DNA of 64,000 bases from Betaproteobacteria bacterium (GCA_016704895.1 JADIZG010000064.1:1-64000), one strand, 5' to 3'; counted from the first letter of the stretch, positions 1 through 8,590 are shown. Notes: generated from the sequence alone by a model not told the origin. Made by a program: numbers and translations.

Positions 1-5
1 GCCCG

Positions 6-476
6 ATGACCGTCCGCATCCAGACCGGCCCGTTCGACGCGCAGGCGGAAGCCGATGCGCTGCGGGAGGGTGACCTCGAGGTGGGCGCCGTCGTCACGTT
101 CGTCGGCACGGTGCGCGACGTCAACGACGGCGACGCGGTCGCGACGCTCGAGCTCGAGCACTATCCCGGCATGACCGAGAAGGCACTCGAAGCGATCGTC
201 GCCGAGGCGCGCGCGCGTTTCGACGTCCGCGGGGTGCTGGTGATCCACCGCGTCGGCGTCCTGGCGCCGGCGGAACCGATCGTTCTGGTCGCCGTGACGA
301 GCACGCATCGCGGCGAGGCGTTCGAGGCGTGCCGGTTCGTGATGGACTACCTGAAGACCCGCGCTCCGTTCTGGAAGAAGGAGCGCACGCCCGCTGGCGA
401 CCGATGGGTCGAGGCGCGCGACGCCGACGAGGATGCGGCGGCGCGCTGGGCGGTGGACACGGGCAAACCGGCCTGA
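6..476 (+). CDS. moaE: Molybdopterin synthase catalytic subunit MoaE
   Basis: 156 residues, full length for MoaE. The protein is the large subunit of molybdopterin synthase. With thiocarboxylated MoaD it converts cyclic pyranopterin monophosphate to molybdopterin in the cytoplasm. Visible hallmarks are FVGTVRD (residues 32-38), the IHRVG segment (80-84) and PFWKKE (121-126), which carries the active-site lysines of the family. The ATG lies five bases into the window, so the ribosome-binding site and any moaD or moeA partner upstream are outside the view. The C-terminus is slightly longer and Ala/Asp-rich. The assignment is secure on motif content. Confidence 0.95.
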   Translation: MTVRIQTGPFDAQAEADALREGDLEVGAVVTFVGTVRDVNDGDAVATLELEHYPGMTEKALEAIVAEARARFDVRGVLVIHRVGVLAPAEPIVLVAVTSTHRGEAFEACRFVMDYLKTRAPFWKKERTPAGDRWVEARDADEDAAARWAVDTGKPA

Positions 477-574
477 CCGCTTGACCGATTCGGCCGTCCG
501 GCCGACCATTCGCCTCTTTCGTCCCGGCGCTTCCGCGCATTTGCCGCGCGGCCGCCCCCGTCGCCGTTCCACCC

Positions 575-1501
575 ATGCGTTCCGCCGCCTTGATCGCCGT
601 CGACTGGGGTACGACCCATGCCCGCGCCTATCGCCTCGACGACGCCGGGAGCGTGCTCGGGGTCCGCGCCGAGCCGCTGGGCATACGGCAGCTCGGCGAC
701 CTCGCGTACCCCGACGCGCTCGCCCGACTGCTCGGTGACTGGATCGACGAGTCGGTGCCCAGGATCGCGTGCGGGATGGTCGGCAGCCGGCAGGGCTGGC
801 GCGAGGCGCCCTACGTCGACTGCCCGGCATCGCTCGCGGCGCTCTCGCGCGGACTGGTCGAGACGGGGCCGGGCGGGATCGCGATCGTGCCCGGCCTCGC
901 GACGCGCGACGCAGCGGGTGTGCCTGACGTGATGCGCGGCGAGGAGACGCAGATCCTGGGCGCCGTGCCCGCCGATTCGCCGCGGACGCTCGTCGTGCTC
1001 CCCGGCACGCACTCGAAGTGGGCGAGCGTCGAGCGCGGCGTCGTGCGCGACTTCACGACCTGCATGACCGGCGAGCTCCACGAGGCGCTCGTCCGCCACA
1101 CGATCCTCGGCCGGCTCGCCGATGGCCCGTCCGGCGCGGGGGGCGACGGCGCCTTCGACCGGGGCGTCGAGCGAGGGCTCGGCGCAGGCGGATTCATGCA
1201 CGACGTCTTCGGCGCACGGACGCTCGCGCTCGCGGGCGACCTCGCGCCGGGCGACGTGACCGAGTGGCTCTCCGGGCTGCTCGTGGGCCGCGAGATCCGG
1301 GACACGCGGCGCTGGGCCGAGCAGGCCGGCGACGACGCCACGCGCGTGCTGGTCGTCGCCAGCGACGTGCTCGCTGCGCGTTACCTGCGCGCTTTCGAGC
1401 GCGCCGGCATCGAGGCCGTCAAGGGACCGGCCGACGCCGCTGCGACAGGTCTTTTCCGCATTGCCTGCGCCGCCGGACTGGTGGCCGTGGAGACCGCATG
1501 A
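575..1501 (+). CDS. dgoK: 2-dehydro-3-deoxygalactonokinase (DgoK)
   Basis: 308 residues, normal for DgoK. It phosphorylates 2-keto-3-deoxy-galactonate in the De Ley-Doudoroff route of galactose/galactonate breakdown. The N-terminal phosphate-binding loop DWGTT (residues 10-14) and PGTHSKW (143-149) are typical of the family. The stop codon overlaps the ATG of the aldolase gene (ATGA), so kinase and aldolase are translationally coupled and act in sequence. About 100 bases separate it from moaE, so it probably starts its own transcript. The galactonate dehydratase DgoD expected upstream in the pathway is not in this window. Confidence 0.93.
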   Translation: MRSAALIAVDWGTTHARAYRLDDAGSVLGVRAEPLGIRQLGDLAYPDALARLLGDWIDESVPRIACGMVGSRQGWREAPYVDCPASLAALSRGLVETGPGGIAIVPGLATRDAAGVPDVMRGEETQILGAVPADSPRTLVVLPGTHSKWASVERGVVRDFTTCMTGELHEALVRHTILGRLADGPSGAGGDGAFDRGVERGLGAGGFMHDVFGARTLALAGDLAPGDVTEWLSGLLVGREIRDTRRWAEQAGDDATRVLVVASDVLAARYLRAFERAGIEAVKGPADAAATGLFRIACAAGLVAVETA

Positions 1502-2127
1502 AGCTTGCCGACTTCCTCGCGCCGCTGCCGCTCGTCGCGGTGCTCCGCGGCATTTCGCCGCCGGAGGTGCCCGGCGTTGCCGACGCGCTCACCGGCGCGG
1601 GTTTCCGCGTGCTCGAGGTCACGCTCAATTCGCCCGACCCGTACGACAGCATCCGCGCGCTGACCGCGCGCTGCGGCGCGACCTGCCTCGTCGGTGCGGG
1701 CACCGTGATCGATCCGTCGGACGTCGCACGCGTGCGCGAGGCGGGAGGACGGCTGATCGTGATGCCGCACGCCGACGTCGCGGTGATCCGCGAGGCGAAG
1801 CGGCAGGGACTGGTGTGCGTGCCTGGCGTGGCGACACCGACCGAGGCGTTCGCCGCGCTGGCTGCGGGCGCGGACGCGCTCAAGATGTTCCCGGCGGAGG
1901 CGCTGCCGCCCGCGGCGCTCAGGGCGTGGCGCGCCGTGCTGCCGAAGCGGACGCTCGTCTTCGCGGTCGGCGGCATGCGGCCGGACAATCTTCTGCCGTA
2001 CTGGGAGGCCGGCGCCGACGGGTTCGGCACCGGGTCGAATCTCTACAAGCCGGGGGCGCCGGCCGCCGAAGTGCGCGATGCCGCGTTGGCGTATGCTCGC
2101 GGCGTCGGTGCGCTGCCGCGTCGCTGA
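1498..2127 (+). CDS. dgoA: 2-dehydro-3-deoxy-6-phosphogalactonate aldolase (DgoA)
   Basis: 209 residues, a class I KDPG/KDPGal aldolase that cleaves 2-keto-3-deoxy-6-phosphogalactonate to pyruvate and glyceraldehyde-3-phosphate. The catalytic Glu is E40 in LEVTLNSP and the Schiff-base Lys is K129 in ALKMFPAE; R17 in VLRGIS fits the phosphate/carboxylate contact of the family. The ATG overlaps the stop of dgoK by four bases. The kinase partner points to the galactonate rather than the Entner-Doudoroff gluconate branch, although a KDG kinase lies just downstream, so dual use is possible. Confidence 0.92.
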   Translation: MKLADFLAPLPLVAVLRGISPPEVPGVADALTGAGFRVLEVTLNSPDPYDSIRALTARCGATCLVGAGTVIDPSDVARVREAGGRLIVMPHADVAVIREAKRQGLVCVPGVATPTEAFAALAAGADALKMFPAEALPPAALRAWRAVLPKRTLVFAVGGMRPDNLLPYWEAGADGFGTGSNLYKPGAPAAEVRDAALAYARGVGALPRR

Positions 2128-2222
2128 CACTTTCGCGGCGCGATGCCAATGCCACTGCGTCGATGAGCGCTGCGTTGCCAGGCGCGGATCGGGCGTTGCG
2201 GCGCGGGGAACAGGGGAAGCGG

Positions 2223-2903
2223 ATGCGGCGTCGGATGCACAAGGGGTTGTGCCTGCTGATCGGGGTCGCGCTGGTCGTCCCGGCGCTGCCGGCGGAAGCG
2301 GGGCGCGGGCGGATCATCTGCGAGAGCCGCAACCGCAACTTCAATCAGTGTCGCGTTCGCACCGACAACCAGGTGCGGCTCGTCCGCCAGCTGTCGCGCG
2401 ACGAGTGCAGGCGCAACCGCAGCTGGGGCTTCGATCGCGACCGCATCTGGGTGGACCGCGGCTGCCGCGCCGAGTTCGAGTTCGGCCGCGACAACCGGTC
2501 GTCGGGCCGGAACGATGCCGCGATCGCGGCTGGTGTCATCGGTGCGGTTGCGATCGGCGCGGCGATCGGCAGCGCCAGCAACAACAATACGCAGCCGCCG
2601 CGGTATCCGCCGCCGCCGCCCCCGCCGGCGCCCGTGCGGGGCACGCTCGCCGTGCCGTCGTGGGCGATCGGGTCGTTCCAGGCCTGGGATCCCGAGGCGT
2701 TCCAGACCGTGCAGCTCGTCATCCAGCAGAACGGCCGCGCGCTGCTGCGGGACGAATGGGGCCAGACGATCAACTGGGGCGACGTGCGCGACGGCTTCAT
2801 CTTCTGGAGCCACGGCGAGCGGTCCTGGATCGCGCGCGAGGGCAACGGCGTGCAGGTCGGCGACGTGGGGTCGTCGCGGAACTTCATCTTCAATCGCGCC
2901 TGA
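2223..2903 (+). CDS. Exported DUF3011-type protein with Pro-rich linker
   Basis: 226 residues of unknown function. A signal peptide is visible (basic start, hydrophobic stretch, AEA-G cleavage near residue 26). It is followed by a Cys-containing repeat-like region with the ICESRNRNFNQC pattern characteristic of DUF3011 proteins (about 31-90), an Ala/Gly-rich hydrophobic stretch near 97-115 that could span or line a membrane, a poly-proline linker, and a C-terminal domain rich in Trp and Gly. The start at 2223 is preceded by a good AGGGGAAG ribosome-binding site. It ends in a TGATG overlap with the sugar kinase, which is odd company for an envelope protein. The DUF assignment is from memory of the family pattern. 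Confidence 0.75.
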   Translation: MRRRMHKGLCLLIGVALVVPALPAEAGRGRIICESRNRNFNQCRVRTDNQVRLVRQLSRDECRRNRSWGFDRDRIWVDRGCRAEFEFGRDNRSSGRNDAAIAAGVIGAVAIGAAIGSASNNNTQPPRYPPPPPPPAPVRGTLAVPSWAIGSFQAWDPEAFQTVQLVIQQNGRALLRDEWGQTINWGDVRDGFIFWSHGERSWIAREGNGVQVGDVGSSRNFIFNRA

Positions 2904-3910
2904 TGTCGACCAACCATCGCTACGACGTCGTCGCGCTCGGCGAGCCGCTGGTCGAGTTCAACCAGGTGCGCGGCGGGGACGCGCACGCGTGGCGCCAGGG
3001 CTACGGCGGCGACACGTCGAACATGGCGATCGCCGCGGCACGCCTCGGAGCGCGCGTCGCCTACGTGACGCGGCTGGGCGACGACGCTTTCGGACGCCAG
3101 TTCAGGGCGCTGTGGAGCGCGGAAGGCGTGGCGCTCGACGGCGTCGCGACCGATCCGGACGCGCCGACCGGCGTCTACTTCGTCACGCACGGGCCCGCGG
3201 GACATGCGTTCGCCTACCTGCGCGCGGGTTCCGCGGCGAGCCGGCTCGCCGCGTCGAACCTGCCGCTCGACGTGATCCGCGCGGCGCGCGCGCTGCACGT
3301 GTCGGGCATCAGCCAGGCGATCTCGACGTCCGCGTGCGACGCCGTCTTCGCGGCGATCGCCGCCGCGCGCGAGGCCGGTGCGCGCATCTACTACGACCTG
3401 AACCTGCGCCCGAAGCTCTGGCCGCTCGCTCGCGCGCGAGCCATCGCGCTGGCGACGATCGGACAGAGCGACTGGTGCCTGCCCTCGCGCGAGGACGCCG
3501 AGTGGGTGTTCGGCACCAACGACCCCGATGCGGTGATCGACGCCTGCCGGCGCGCGGGCGCGCGTGGGGTCGTCTACAAGCGCGGTGCGGACGGATGCGT
3601 GGTCGACGACGGCCGCGAGCGAGTCGCGATTGCGCCGCATCGGGTCGCGACCGTCGACGCGACCGGCGCCGGCGACTGCTTCGACGGCGCGTTCGCGGCG
3701 CGGCTCGCGGCGGGCGACGACCCGGTCGCCGCGGCGCGCTACGCGAACGCGGCCGCGGCGATCGCGACGACCGGCTACGGCGCGGTCGAGCCGCTGCCGC
3801 GGCCGGGCAAGGTCGAGTCGCTCGCCGGCAGGCCGCGTGAGCGGGCGATGAGCGCCGCCGTGCCGCGGGGAGCTCCGGGGGGCGATGGGGAGGGCGGGGA
3901 GGACGGCTGA
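2903..3910 (+). CDS. kdgK: 2-dehydro-3-deoxygluconokinase (PfkB family sugar kinase)
   Basis: 335 residues of the PfkB/ribokinase fold. It most likely phosphorylates 2-keto-3-deoxygluconate to KDPG, which DgoA-type aldolases can then cleave. The N-terminal GEPLVEFNQ segment is typical of KDG kinases. The GYGGDTSN substrate loop and the DATGAGDCFDGA anion-hole motif (catalytic Asp at 258) are present. The ATG overlaps the preceding stop (TGATG). The C-terminus extends about 20 Gly/Ala/Glu-rich residues beyond the usual end, into the start region of the SDR gene. KdgK is favoured over fructokinase by the neighbouring dgo genes. Confidence 0.85.
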   Translation: MSTNHRYDVVALGEPLVEFNQVRGGDAHAWRQGYGGDTSNMAIAAARLGARVAYVTRLGDDAFGRQFRALWSAEGVALDGVATDPDAPTGVYFVTHGPAGHAFAYLRAGSAASRLAASNLPLDVIRAARALHVSGISQAISTSACDAVFAAIAAAREAGARIYYDLNLRPKLWPLARARAIALATIGQSDWCLPSREDAEWVFGTNDPDAVIDACRRAGARGVVYKRGADGCVVDDGRERVAIAPHRVATVDATGAGDCFDGAFAARLAAGDDPVAAARYANAAAAIATTGYGAVEPLPRPGKVESLAGRPRERAMSAAVPRGAPGGDGEGGEDG

Positions 3911-3945
3911 CGCCGACGTTCCACGAAGACCTCTACGCGGGCCGC

Positions 3946-4650
3946 GTGGTGCTCGTGACCGGGGGGACGAGCGGCATCGGGGCCGGCATCGCCGATGCGT
4001 TCGCGGACCTCGGCGCGGTCGTCACCGTGACCGGCGCGACCGCCGCCGAGGCCGATGCGGCGCGATCGCAGCCCGGGTTCCGGTTGCGCGACGCGATCGC
4101 GCTCGACGTGCGCGACGACGGCGCGATCCGGGGGCTGCTCGCCAACCTGCCGCGGCTCGACGTGCTCGTGAACTGCGCCGGCGTGATCCGGCGCGACGCC
4201 GAGCACGACCCGGAGGTGTTCGCCGACACGGTCGCGATCAACCTGACGGGCACGATGCGCTGCTGCACGCACGCTCGGACGAAGCTCGCGGCGACGGGCG
4301 GGTCGATCGTCAACCTCGCGTCGATCCTGTCGATCTTCGGGGGGCCGCGCGTGCCGGGCTACTCGGCCTCGAAGGGCGGCGTCGCGCAGCTCACGCGCTC
4401 GCTCGCGGCCGCCTACGCCGACGACGGCATCCGCGTGAACGCGATCGCGCCGGGCTGGGTGCGCACGCCGCTCACGCGCGCATTGCAGGACGACGCGGAG
4501 CGCAGCGCGGCCATCGTGGCGCGCACGCCGATGCGCCGCTGGGCGGAGCCCGCTGACGTCGCGGGCGCGGCGCTGTTCCTCGCCTCGCCGGCGGCCGCGT
4601 TCGTCACCGGCGTGCTGCTGCCGGTCGACGGCGGCTATCACGTGGTCTGA
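3946..4650 (+). CDS. SDR-family NAD(P)-dependent oxidoreductase
   Basis: About 234 residues from the GTG at 3946. This is a classical short-chain dehydrogenase with the cofactor loop TGGTSGIG near the start, an NCAG segment, and the catalytic Ser and Tyr-x3-Lys (LAS... then GYSASKGG). The start is uncertain: the preceding in-frame residues read as normal SDR N-terminus, and an in-frame CTG at 3907 overlapping the kdgK stop would add 13 residues. Position between kdgK and a cupin suggests a role in sugar-acid metabolism, for example a KduD-like ketogluconate or uronate reductase. That substrate is an inference from context only. Confidence 0.85.
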   Translation: MVLVTGGTSGIGAGIADAFADLGAVVTVTGATAAEADAARSQPGFRLRDAIALDVRDDGAIRGLLANLPRLDVLVNCAGVIRRDAEHDPEVFADTVAINLTGTMRCCTHARTKLAATGGSIVNLASILSIFGGPRVPGYSASKGGVAQLTRSLAAAYADDGIRVNAIAPGWVRTPLTRALQDDAERSAAIVARTPMRRWAEPADVAGAALFLASPAAAFVTGVLLPVDGGYHVV

Positions 4651-4668
4651 CTGCGTCGGGGAGGGACG

Positions 4669-4911
4669 ATGGCGCTCGACACCGCGATCCGGCACCTGAA
4701 GACCGGCAACCTGCGGAAGGCGCACGACGTCGTGCAGAACGACCCGTCCGAGTTCGGCTGCTGGGCGCACGGCATCGTCCACCTGATCGAGGGCGACCTG
4801 CCCAACGCGCGCTACTGGTACCGGCGGGCGCATCGGACGTTCCCGCGCGCCCAGGATCCGTCCGCGGAGATCGACGCGCTCGTCGTCGCGTGGAAGAAGG
4901 GAACGGAATGA
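4669..4911 (+). CDS. Small conserved-looking protein, TPR-like
   Basis: 80 residues, function not recognised. A GGGAGGG-type ribosome-binding site precedes the ATG. The middle (IEGDLPNARYWYRRAHR) has the helix-turn-helix spacing and small/large residue pattern of one tetratricopeptide-type repeat. There is no signal peptide or membrane segment. It follows the SDR gene by 18 bases and is probably the last gene of the sugar-acid operon before the tandem repeat at 4935. It may serve as a protein-interaction adaptor, but nothing in the sequence says for what. Confidence 0.6.
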   Translation: MALDTAIRHLKTGNLRKAHDVVQNDPSEFGCWAHGIVHLIEGDLPNARYWYRRAHRTFPRAQDPSAEIDALVVAWKKGTE

Positions 4912-4934
4912 CGAAGCGCGCGGGAGCACTTCCG

Positions 4935-5160
4935 CGCCCGCCGGGCCGCCCCAAGGGCGCGGCGCCCCCCGGGGGGAGGCCGAAGGCCGCCCCGGGGGGA
5001 TGTCCCCCCCGCGCCCGCCGGGCCGCCCCAAGGGCGCGGCGCCCCCTCGGGGGGAGGCTCGCGCAGCGAGCTTCGGGGGGATGTCAGCCCCCGCGCCCGC
5101 CGGGCCGCCCCAAGGGCGCGGCGCCCCCTCGGGGGGAGGCTCGCGCAGCGAGCTTCGGGG
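4935..5160. repeat. Three-copy GC-rich tandem repeat (about 66-82 bp units)
   Basis: Three head-to-tail copies begin at 4935, 5012 and 5094, each opening with CGCCCGCCGGGCCGCCCCAA and followed by a GGGCGCGGCG block, a C-run/G-run hairpin and, in copies 2 and 3, a GCTCGCGCAGCGAGCTTC hairpin. Copy 1 differs in its 3' half (GGCCGAAGGCCGCC instead). Units are 77, 82 and about 66 bp. The array lies between the small TPR-like gene and the cupin gene. An ATG at 4908 just before it is out of frame with the cupin, so the array may have pushed apart an older start region. This looks like an interspersed REP-type element of GC-rich betaproteobacteria that has been locally duplicated. Confidence 0.85.
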
Positions 5161-5197
5161 ATCACCCGGCATCGTCGCGGAACTCGCCGAGGCCGCG

Positions 5198-5632
5198 ATG
5201 CCCGCCGACGAGCGCGTCTGGGTCCCGCAGGCGCCGGGCGTCTGGTTCCGGCCGCTGCTGCTCAACACCGTGTCCGGCGGCTGGTGCAACCTGCTGCGCG
5301 TGCGCAAGTCGGGCGTGCTCTCGCGCCACCGCCATCCGATGGTCGTCGTCGGCTACGTGATCAAGGGTCGCTGGCGCTACCTCGAGCACGACTGGGTCGC
5401 CGAGACCGGCAGCTTCGTCTACGAGCCGCCGGGCGAGATCCACACGCTGACGGTGCCGGACGACTGCACCGAGATGATCACGTTCTTCAACATCAGCGGA
5501 GCGATGATCTACGTCGACGAGCGCGGCGACCCGGTCGGCTACGAGGACGTGTGGACGAAGATCGAGATGTGCCGCAGGCACTACGCGAGCGTCGGGCTCG
5601 GCGCGTCGTACGTCGACCGGTACGTCCGCTGA
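5198..5632 (+). CDS. Cupin protein, 2,4'-dihydroxyacetophenone dioxygenase-like
   Basis: 144 residues from the ATG at 5198. Single-domain cupin with metal ligands visible in SRHRHP (two His) and in the GEIH motif of the second conserved block. The overall pattern matches the family that includes 2,4'-dihydroxyacetophenone dioxygenase, in which the cupin Fe centre cleaves a C-C bond. Here the neighbours suggest a sugar-acid or other small carbonyl substrate instead. The reading frame is open backwards through the tandem repeat to 5000, and conserved-looking sequence (GIVAELAEAA) precedes the chosen start. The natural N-terminus may therefore have been altered by the repeat. Confidence 0.75.
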   Translation: MPADERVWVPQAPGVWFRPLLLNTVSGGWCNLLRVRKSGVLSRHRHPMVVVGYVIKGRWRYLEHDWVAETGSFVYEPPGEIHTLTVPDDCTEMITFFNISGAMIYVDERGDPVGYEDVWTKIEMCRRHYASVGLGASYVDRYVR

Positions 5633-5650
5633 CGATCCGCGCCGGTTCCG

Positions 5651-5656
5651 TATAAT
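5651..5656 (+). promoter_or_regulatory. Perfect -10 hexamer just upstream of crcB
   Basis: TATAAT ends six bases before the crcB ATG. A start site seven bases downstream of the hexamer would fall on the start codon, so crcB may be made from a leaderless or near-leaderless transcript. No convincing -35 box is seen. There is no room for a fluoride riboswitch between the cupin stop and crcB. Confidence 0.45.
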
Positions 5657-5662
5657 CGGTCC

Positions 5663-6043
5663 ATGGTCGCGGGATTCGCCGCTGTCGGCATCGGTGCCGC
5701 GCTCGGAGCGTGGCTGCGCTGGGGCTTCCAGACGTGGCTCAACCCGCGCATGCCGCTGTTCCCGTTCGGCACGCTCGCGGCGAACCTCGTCGGGGGTTAC
5801 CTCGTCGGCATCGCGGTCGCCTATTTCATGGCACGCCACGATCTCGCGCCGGAGATCCGTTTGTTCGTCGTCACGGGCGTCCTGGGCGGGCTCACCACGT
5901 TCTCGTCGTACTCCGCGGAGGTCGTCGAACTGCTGATGCGCGGGGACGTCGCCATGGGCGCGCTGCTCGCGTTCGCGCACCTGGCGGGCTCGCTCGTCCT
6001 CACCTTCGCCGGCTTCGCCACGTTCCGCCTGCTCGCAGGCTGA
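5663..6043 (+). CDS. crcB: Fluoride efflux channel CrcB/Fluc
   Basis: 126 residues, the usual size, with four predicted membrane helices. It is a dual-topology fluoride channel in the inner membrane that vents F- from the cytoplasm. Family markers are FPFGTLAANLVGG near residues 33-45 and GVLGGLTTFSSYS near 72-84, which carries the conserved pore Thr/Ser and Phe positions. Only 30 bases separate it from the cupin stop, with a TATAAT six bases before the ATG. It is preceded by no fluoride riboswitch. Confidence 0.95.
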   Translation: MVAGFAAVGIGAALGAWLRWGFQTWLNPRMPLFPFGTLAANLVGGYLVGIAVAYFMARHDLAPEIRLFVVTGVLGGLTTFSSYSAEVVELLMRGDVAMGALLAFAHLAGSLVLTFAGFATFRLLAG

Positions 6044-6074
6044 CCCACCGCATCGACGCACCGAGGAGCTACGC

Positions 6075-7373
6075 ATGACCAAGGCCATCCGCATCCACGC
6101 GCCCGGCGGTCCCGAGGCGCTCGTCTGGGAAGACGTGACCGTCGGCGACCCGGGTCCCGGCGAGGCGCGCGTGCGTCACACCGCGGTCGGGCTCAACTAC
6201 ATCGACACCTACCATCGGTCCGGCGCTTACAAGCTGCCGCTGCCCACGGGCATCGGCCAGGAGGCCGCGGGCGTCGTCGAGGCGGTCGGTGCCGGGGTGA
6301 CGGACCTGAAGCCCGGGCAGCGCGTCGCCTACGGCACCGGGCCGATCGGCGCGTACAGCGAGGTGCGAACGATGCCGGCGGACCGCCTCGTGCCGGTTCC
6401 CGACGGCATCGCCGACCGCGACGCGGCGGCGATGATGCTGAAGGGCCTCACCGTCCAGTACCTGTTCCGGCAGACGAAGCGTCTCGCCGCGGGCGACACG
6501 ATCCTGTTCCACGCGGCCGCGGGCGGCGTGGGCCTCATCGCCTGCCAGTGGGCGCGCGCGCTCGGCGTGACGATGATCGGCACGGTCGGCAGCGACGAGA
6601 AGGCCGCGCTGGCGCGCGCGAACGGTTGCGCTCACACGATCGTCTACACGCGCGAGAACTTCGTCGACCGCGTCAAGGCGCTCACCGGCGGCAAGGGCGT
6701 GCCGGTCGTCTACGACGGCGTCGGCAAGGACACGTACCCCGGCTCGCTCGACTGCCTCTCGCCGCGCGGCCTGTGGGTGCTGTTCGGCGCGTCGTCCGGT
6801 TCGCCGCCGGCGCTCGACATGCAGATGCTCGCCGCGCGCGGCTCGCTCTACGCGACGCGGCCGACGCTGTTCAGCTACGCGGCCTCGCGCGCCGAGCTGC
6901 TCGCGATGGCGCAGGAGATGTTCGACCTGATGCTCGCGGGGAAGCTCAAGCCCGAGATCCACCAGACGTTCCCGCTCTCGAAGGCCGCCGACGCGCACCG
7001 CGCGCTGCAGGGGCGCCAGACGACCGGCGCGACGCTCCTGGGTTGGGCGGGGGCCTTGCGCGCGCGTTCGCCCGGCGCCGCGGATCAGACGGCGCGGGTG
7101 GCAGGAGTCGCGGCCGCGGGTCGCGGCGCGCGAGCTCGGACGCGCCGACGCCGATCGCCCCGACGCCGCGCGCGACGAGGCGGTCGGCCGCCGCGCCGTG
7201 CAGGCACACCGCGTAGCGCAGCGCCGTCGCCGCATCGAGCCCCTGGGCGAGCATCGCGCCCAGCATGCCCGCGAGCACGTCGCCCGAGCCCGCGGTCGCG
7301 AGGGCCGGGTTCCCGCTCGCGTTCACGTCGTAACGGCCGCCGGGATGCGCGAGCACGCTGCCCGCGCCCTTGA
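6075..7373 (+). CDS. qor: NADPH:quinone oxidoreductase (zinc-free MDR family)
   Basis: The family domain occupies about residues 1-323 (to about base 7043). It has the GQEAAGVVEAVG segment, the AAAGGVG nucleotide-binding loop and a C-terminal RQTTGAT that normally lies a few residues before the stop. It reduces quinones with NADPH in the cytoplasm. In this sequence no stop follows: the frame runs on for about 110 Arg-rich residues to 7373, opposite the convergent NAD(P)H-hydrate gene. That extension looks like antisense read-through, so the real stop was probably lost to an indel near 7045. The start ATG has an AGGAGC ribosome-binding site. Confidence 0.8.
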   Translation: MTKAIRIHAPGGPEALVWEDVTVGDPGPGEARVRHTAVGLNYIDTYHRSGAYKLPLPTGIGQEAAGVVEAVGAGVTDLKPGQRVAYGTGPIGAYSEVRTMPADRLVPVPDGIADRDAAAMMLKGLTVQYLFRQTKRLAAGDTILFHAAAGGVGLIACQWARALGVTMIGTVGSDEKAALARANGCAHTIVYTRENFVDRVKALTGGKGVPVVYDGVGKDTYPGSLDCLSPRGLWVLFGASSGSPPALDMQMLAARGSLYATRPTLFSYAASRAELLAMAQEMFDLMLAGKLKPEIHQTFPLSKAADAHRALQGRQTTGATLLGWAGALRARSPGAADQTARVAGVAAAGRGARARTRRRRSPRRRARRGGRPPRRAGTPRSAAPSPHRAPGRASRPACPRARRPSPRSRGPGSRSRSRRNGRRDARARCPRP

Positions 7374-8584
7374 GGACGACGTGGGCATTCAACCGACTCG
7401 ACAGCGCCATGGCCGCGCCGACCCGGTCGCGCTGGACGTCGGCCGTCGATTGTCCGAGCAGCCGCGCCGCCTCGGCCGGATGCGGCGTCGCGAGCGTGGG
7501 GGCCTTGCGCGCGGCCACGGTGTCCCGCAGCGACGCGGAGAGCGCGACGAGGTTGAGCGCGTCGGCGTCGAGCGCGAGCGGCACGGGCGCCTCGATCGCG
7601 CGGCGCAGCGCGTTCGCCGCCGCGTCGCCCGTGCCCATGCCGGGTCCGGCGACGATCGCGTCGGCGCCGTCGATCGCGCGTCCCGCGTCGCCCAGCATCA
7701 GCTCCGGCGCGTACCAGTCGACGGTGGGGTGCGCCGGCGCGACGAACCCCAGCCGCACCTTGCCTGCGCCGGTCCGCACCGCCGCGCGGCCGGCGAGGAT
7801 CGGCGCGCCGGTCATGCCGGGCGCGCCGCCGACGATCGCGAGCGTGCCGTAGGTGCCCTTGTGCACGTTGCGACGCGTGCGCGTCAGGGGTTCGGGCCGC
7901 ATGGCGTCGAGGAGCGGCCAGTCGAGCCTGCGCCCGTTCGCGTTCCCGAGGTCGGCGTCGAGACCCAGGGCATGCACGGTGACGATACCGGCGGCGTCGA
8001 GCCCGTCGCCGGTCAGGAGGCCGGGCTTCAGCGCGATGAACGTCGCGGTGGCGGTTGCGCGGATCGCGGGCTCGTGGAGCGCGCCCGTGTCGGCGTCGAG
8101 CCCGGTCGGGACGTCGAGCGCGAGCACCGGTGCCCCGCAGGCATGGGCCCAGGCGACCAGCGCCGCGTATTCGCCGGCCACCGGACGGGCGAGGCCGATG
8201 CCGAACAGCGCGTCGACGACGAGCGCGGGCGCGACCCTCCGAGGCTCGCGGATCGTCGACCCGCCGGCTGCGACGAACGCAGCATGCGCAGCGCGCGCGT
8301 CGGCAGGGGAGCCTCGAGGGGTCGCCGCGGAACACGACGTCGACGTCGTGGAACGCGCGCCGCAGTTCGCGCGCGACGACGAAGCCGTCGCCGCCGTTGT
8401 TGCCGGGTCCCGCGAGCACGACGACGGGCCCGCCGCGCGAATCCGCCAGCATCGCGTGTGCGACCGCCGCGGCCGCCTTGCCGGCGCGCTCCATCAGCGT
8501 CGAGCCGGCGTGACGCGACTCGACCGCGCGAAGTTCCGCGGTGCGGAAGGATCGGGGAGCGAGTCGTCGGTCGGGGCCGTCCAT
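6946..8584 (-). pseudogene. nnr: Bifunctional NAD(P)H-hydrate epimerase/dehydratase, frameshifted
   Basis: Repairs hydrated NAD(P)H: the N-terminal YjeF domain epimerises NAD(P)HX and the C-terminal domain dehydrates it. The N-terminal part starts at the ATG at 8584 and shows LAGPGNNGGDGFV. The frame breaks at a G4 run near 8308 and continues one frame over as GIGLARPVAGEY, then the dehydratase part with NVHKGTYGTLAIVGG, TPHPAEAARLLG and GSGDVLAGMLGAM. After GIGVGASELAR the normal end is passed, and the frame stays open to 6946 over the quinone oxidoreductase gene, so the stop is probably also displaced (another frame has a stop near 7085). One-base indels at both ends suggest sequence error as much as decay. 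Confidence 0.8.
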
Positions 8585-8590
8585 GGCACG

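Noticed and set aside
4935..5160. CRISPR array
   Set aside because: The repeats are directly abutting units with internal hairpins and no unique spacers.
5633..5662. Fluoride riboswitch before crcB
   Set aside because: Only 30 bases separate crcB from the cupin gene, too short for the known aptamer.
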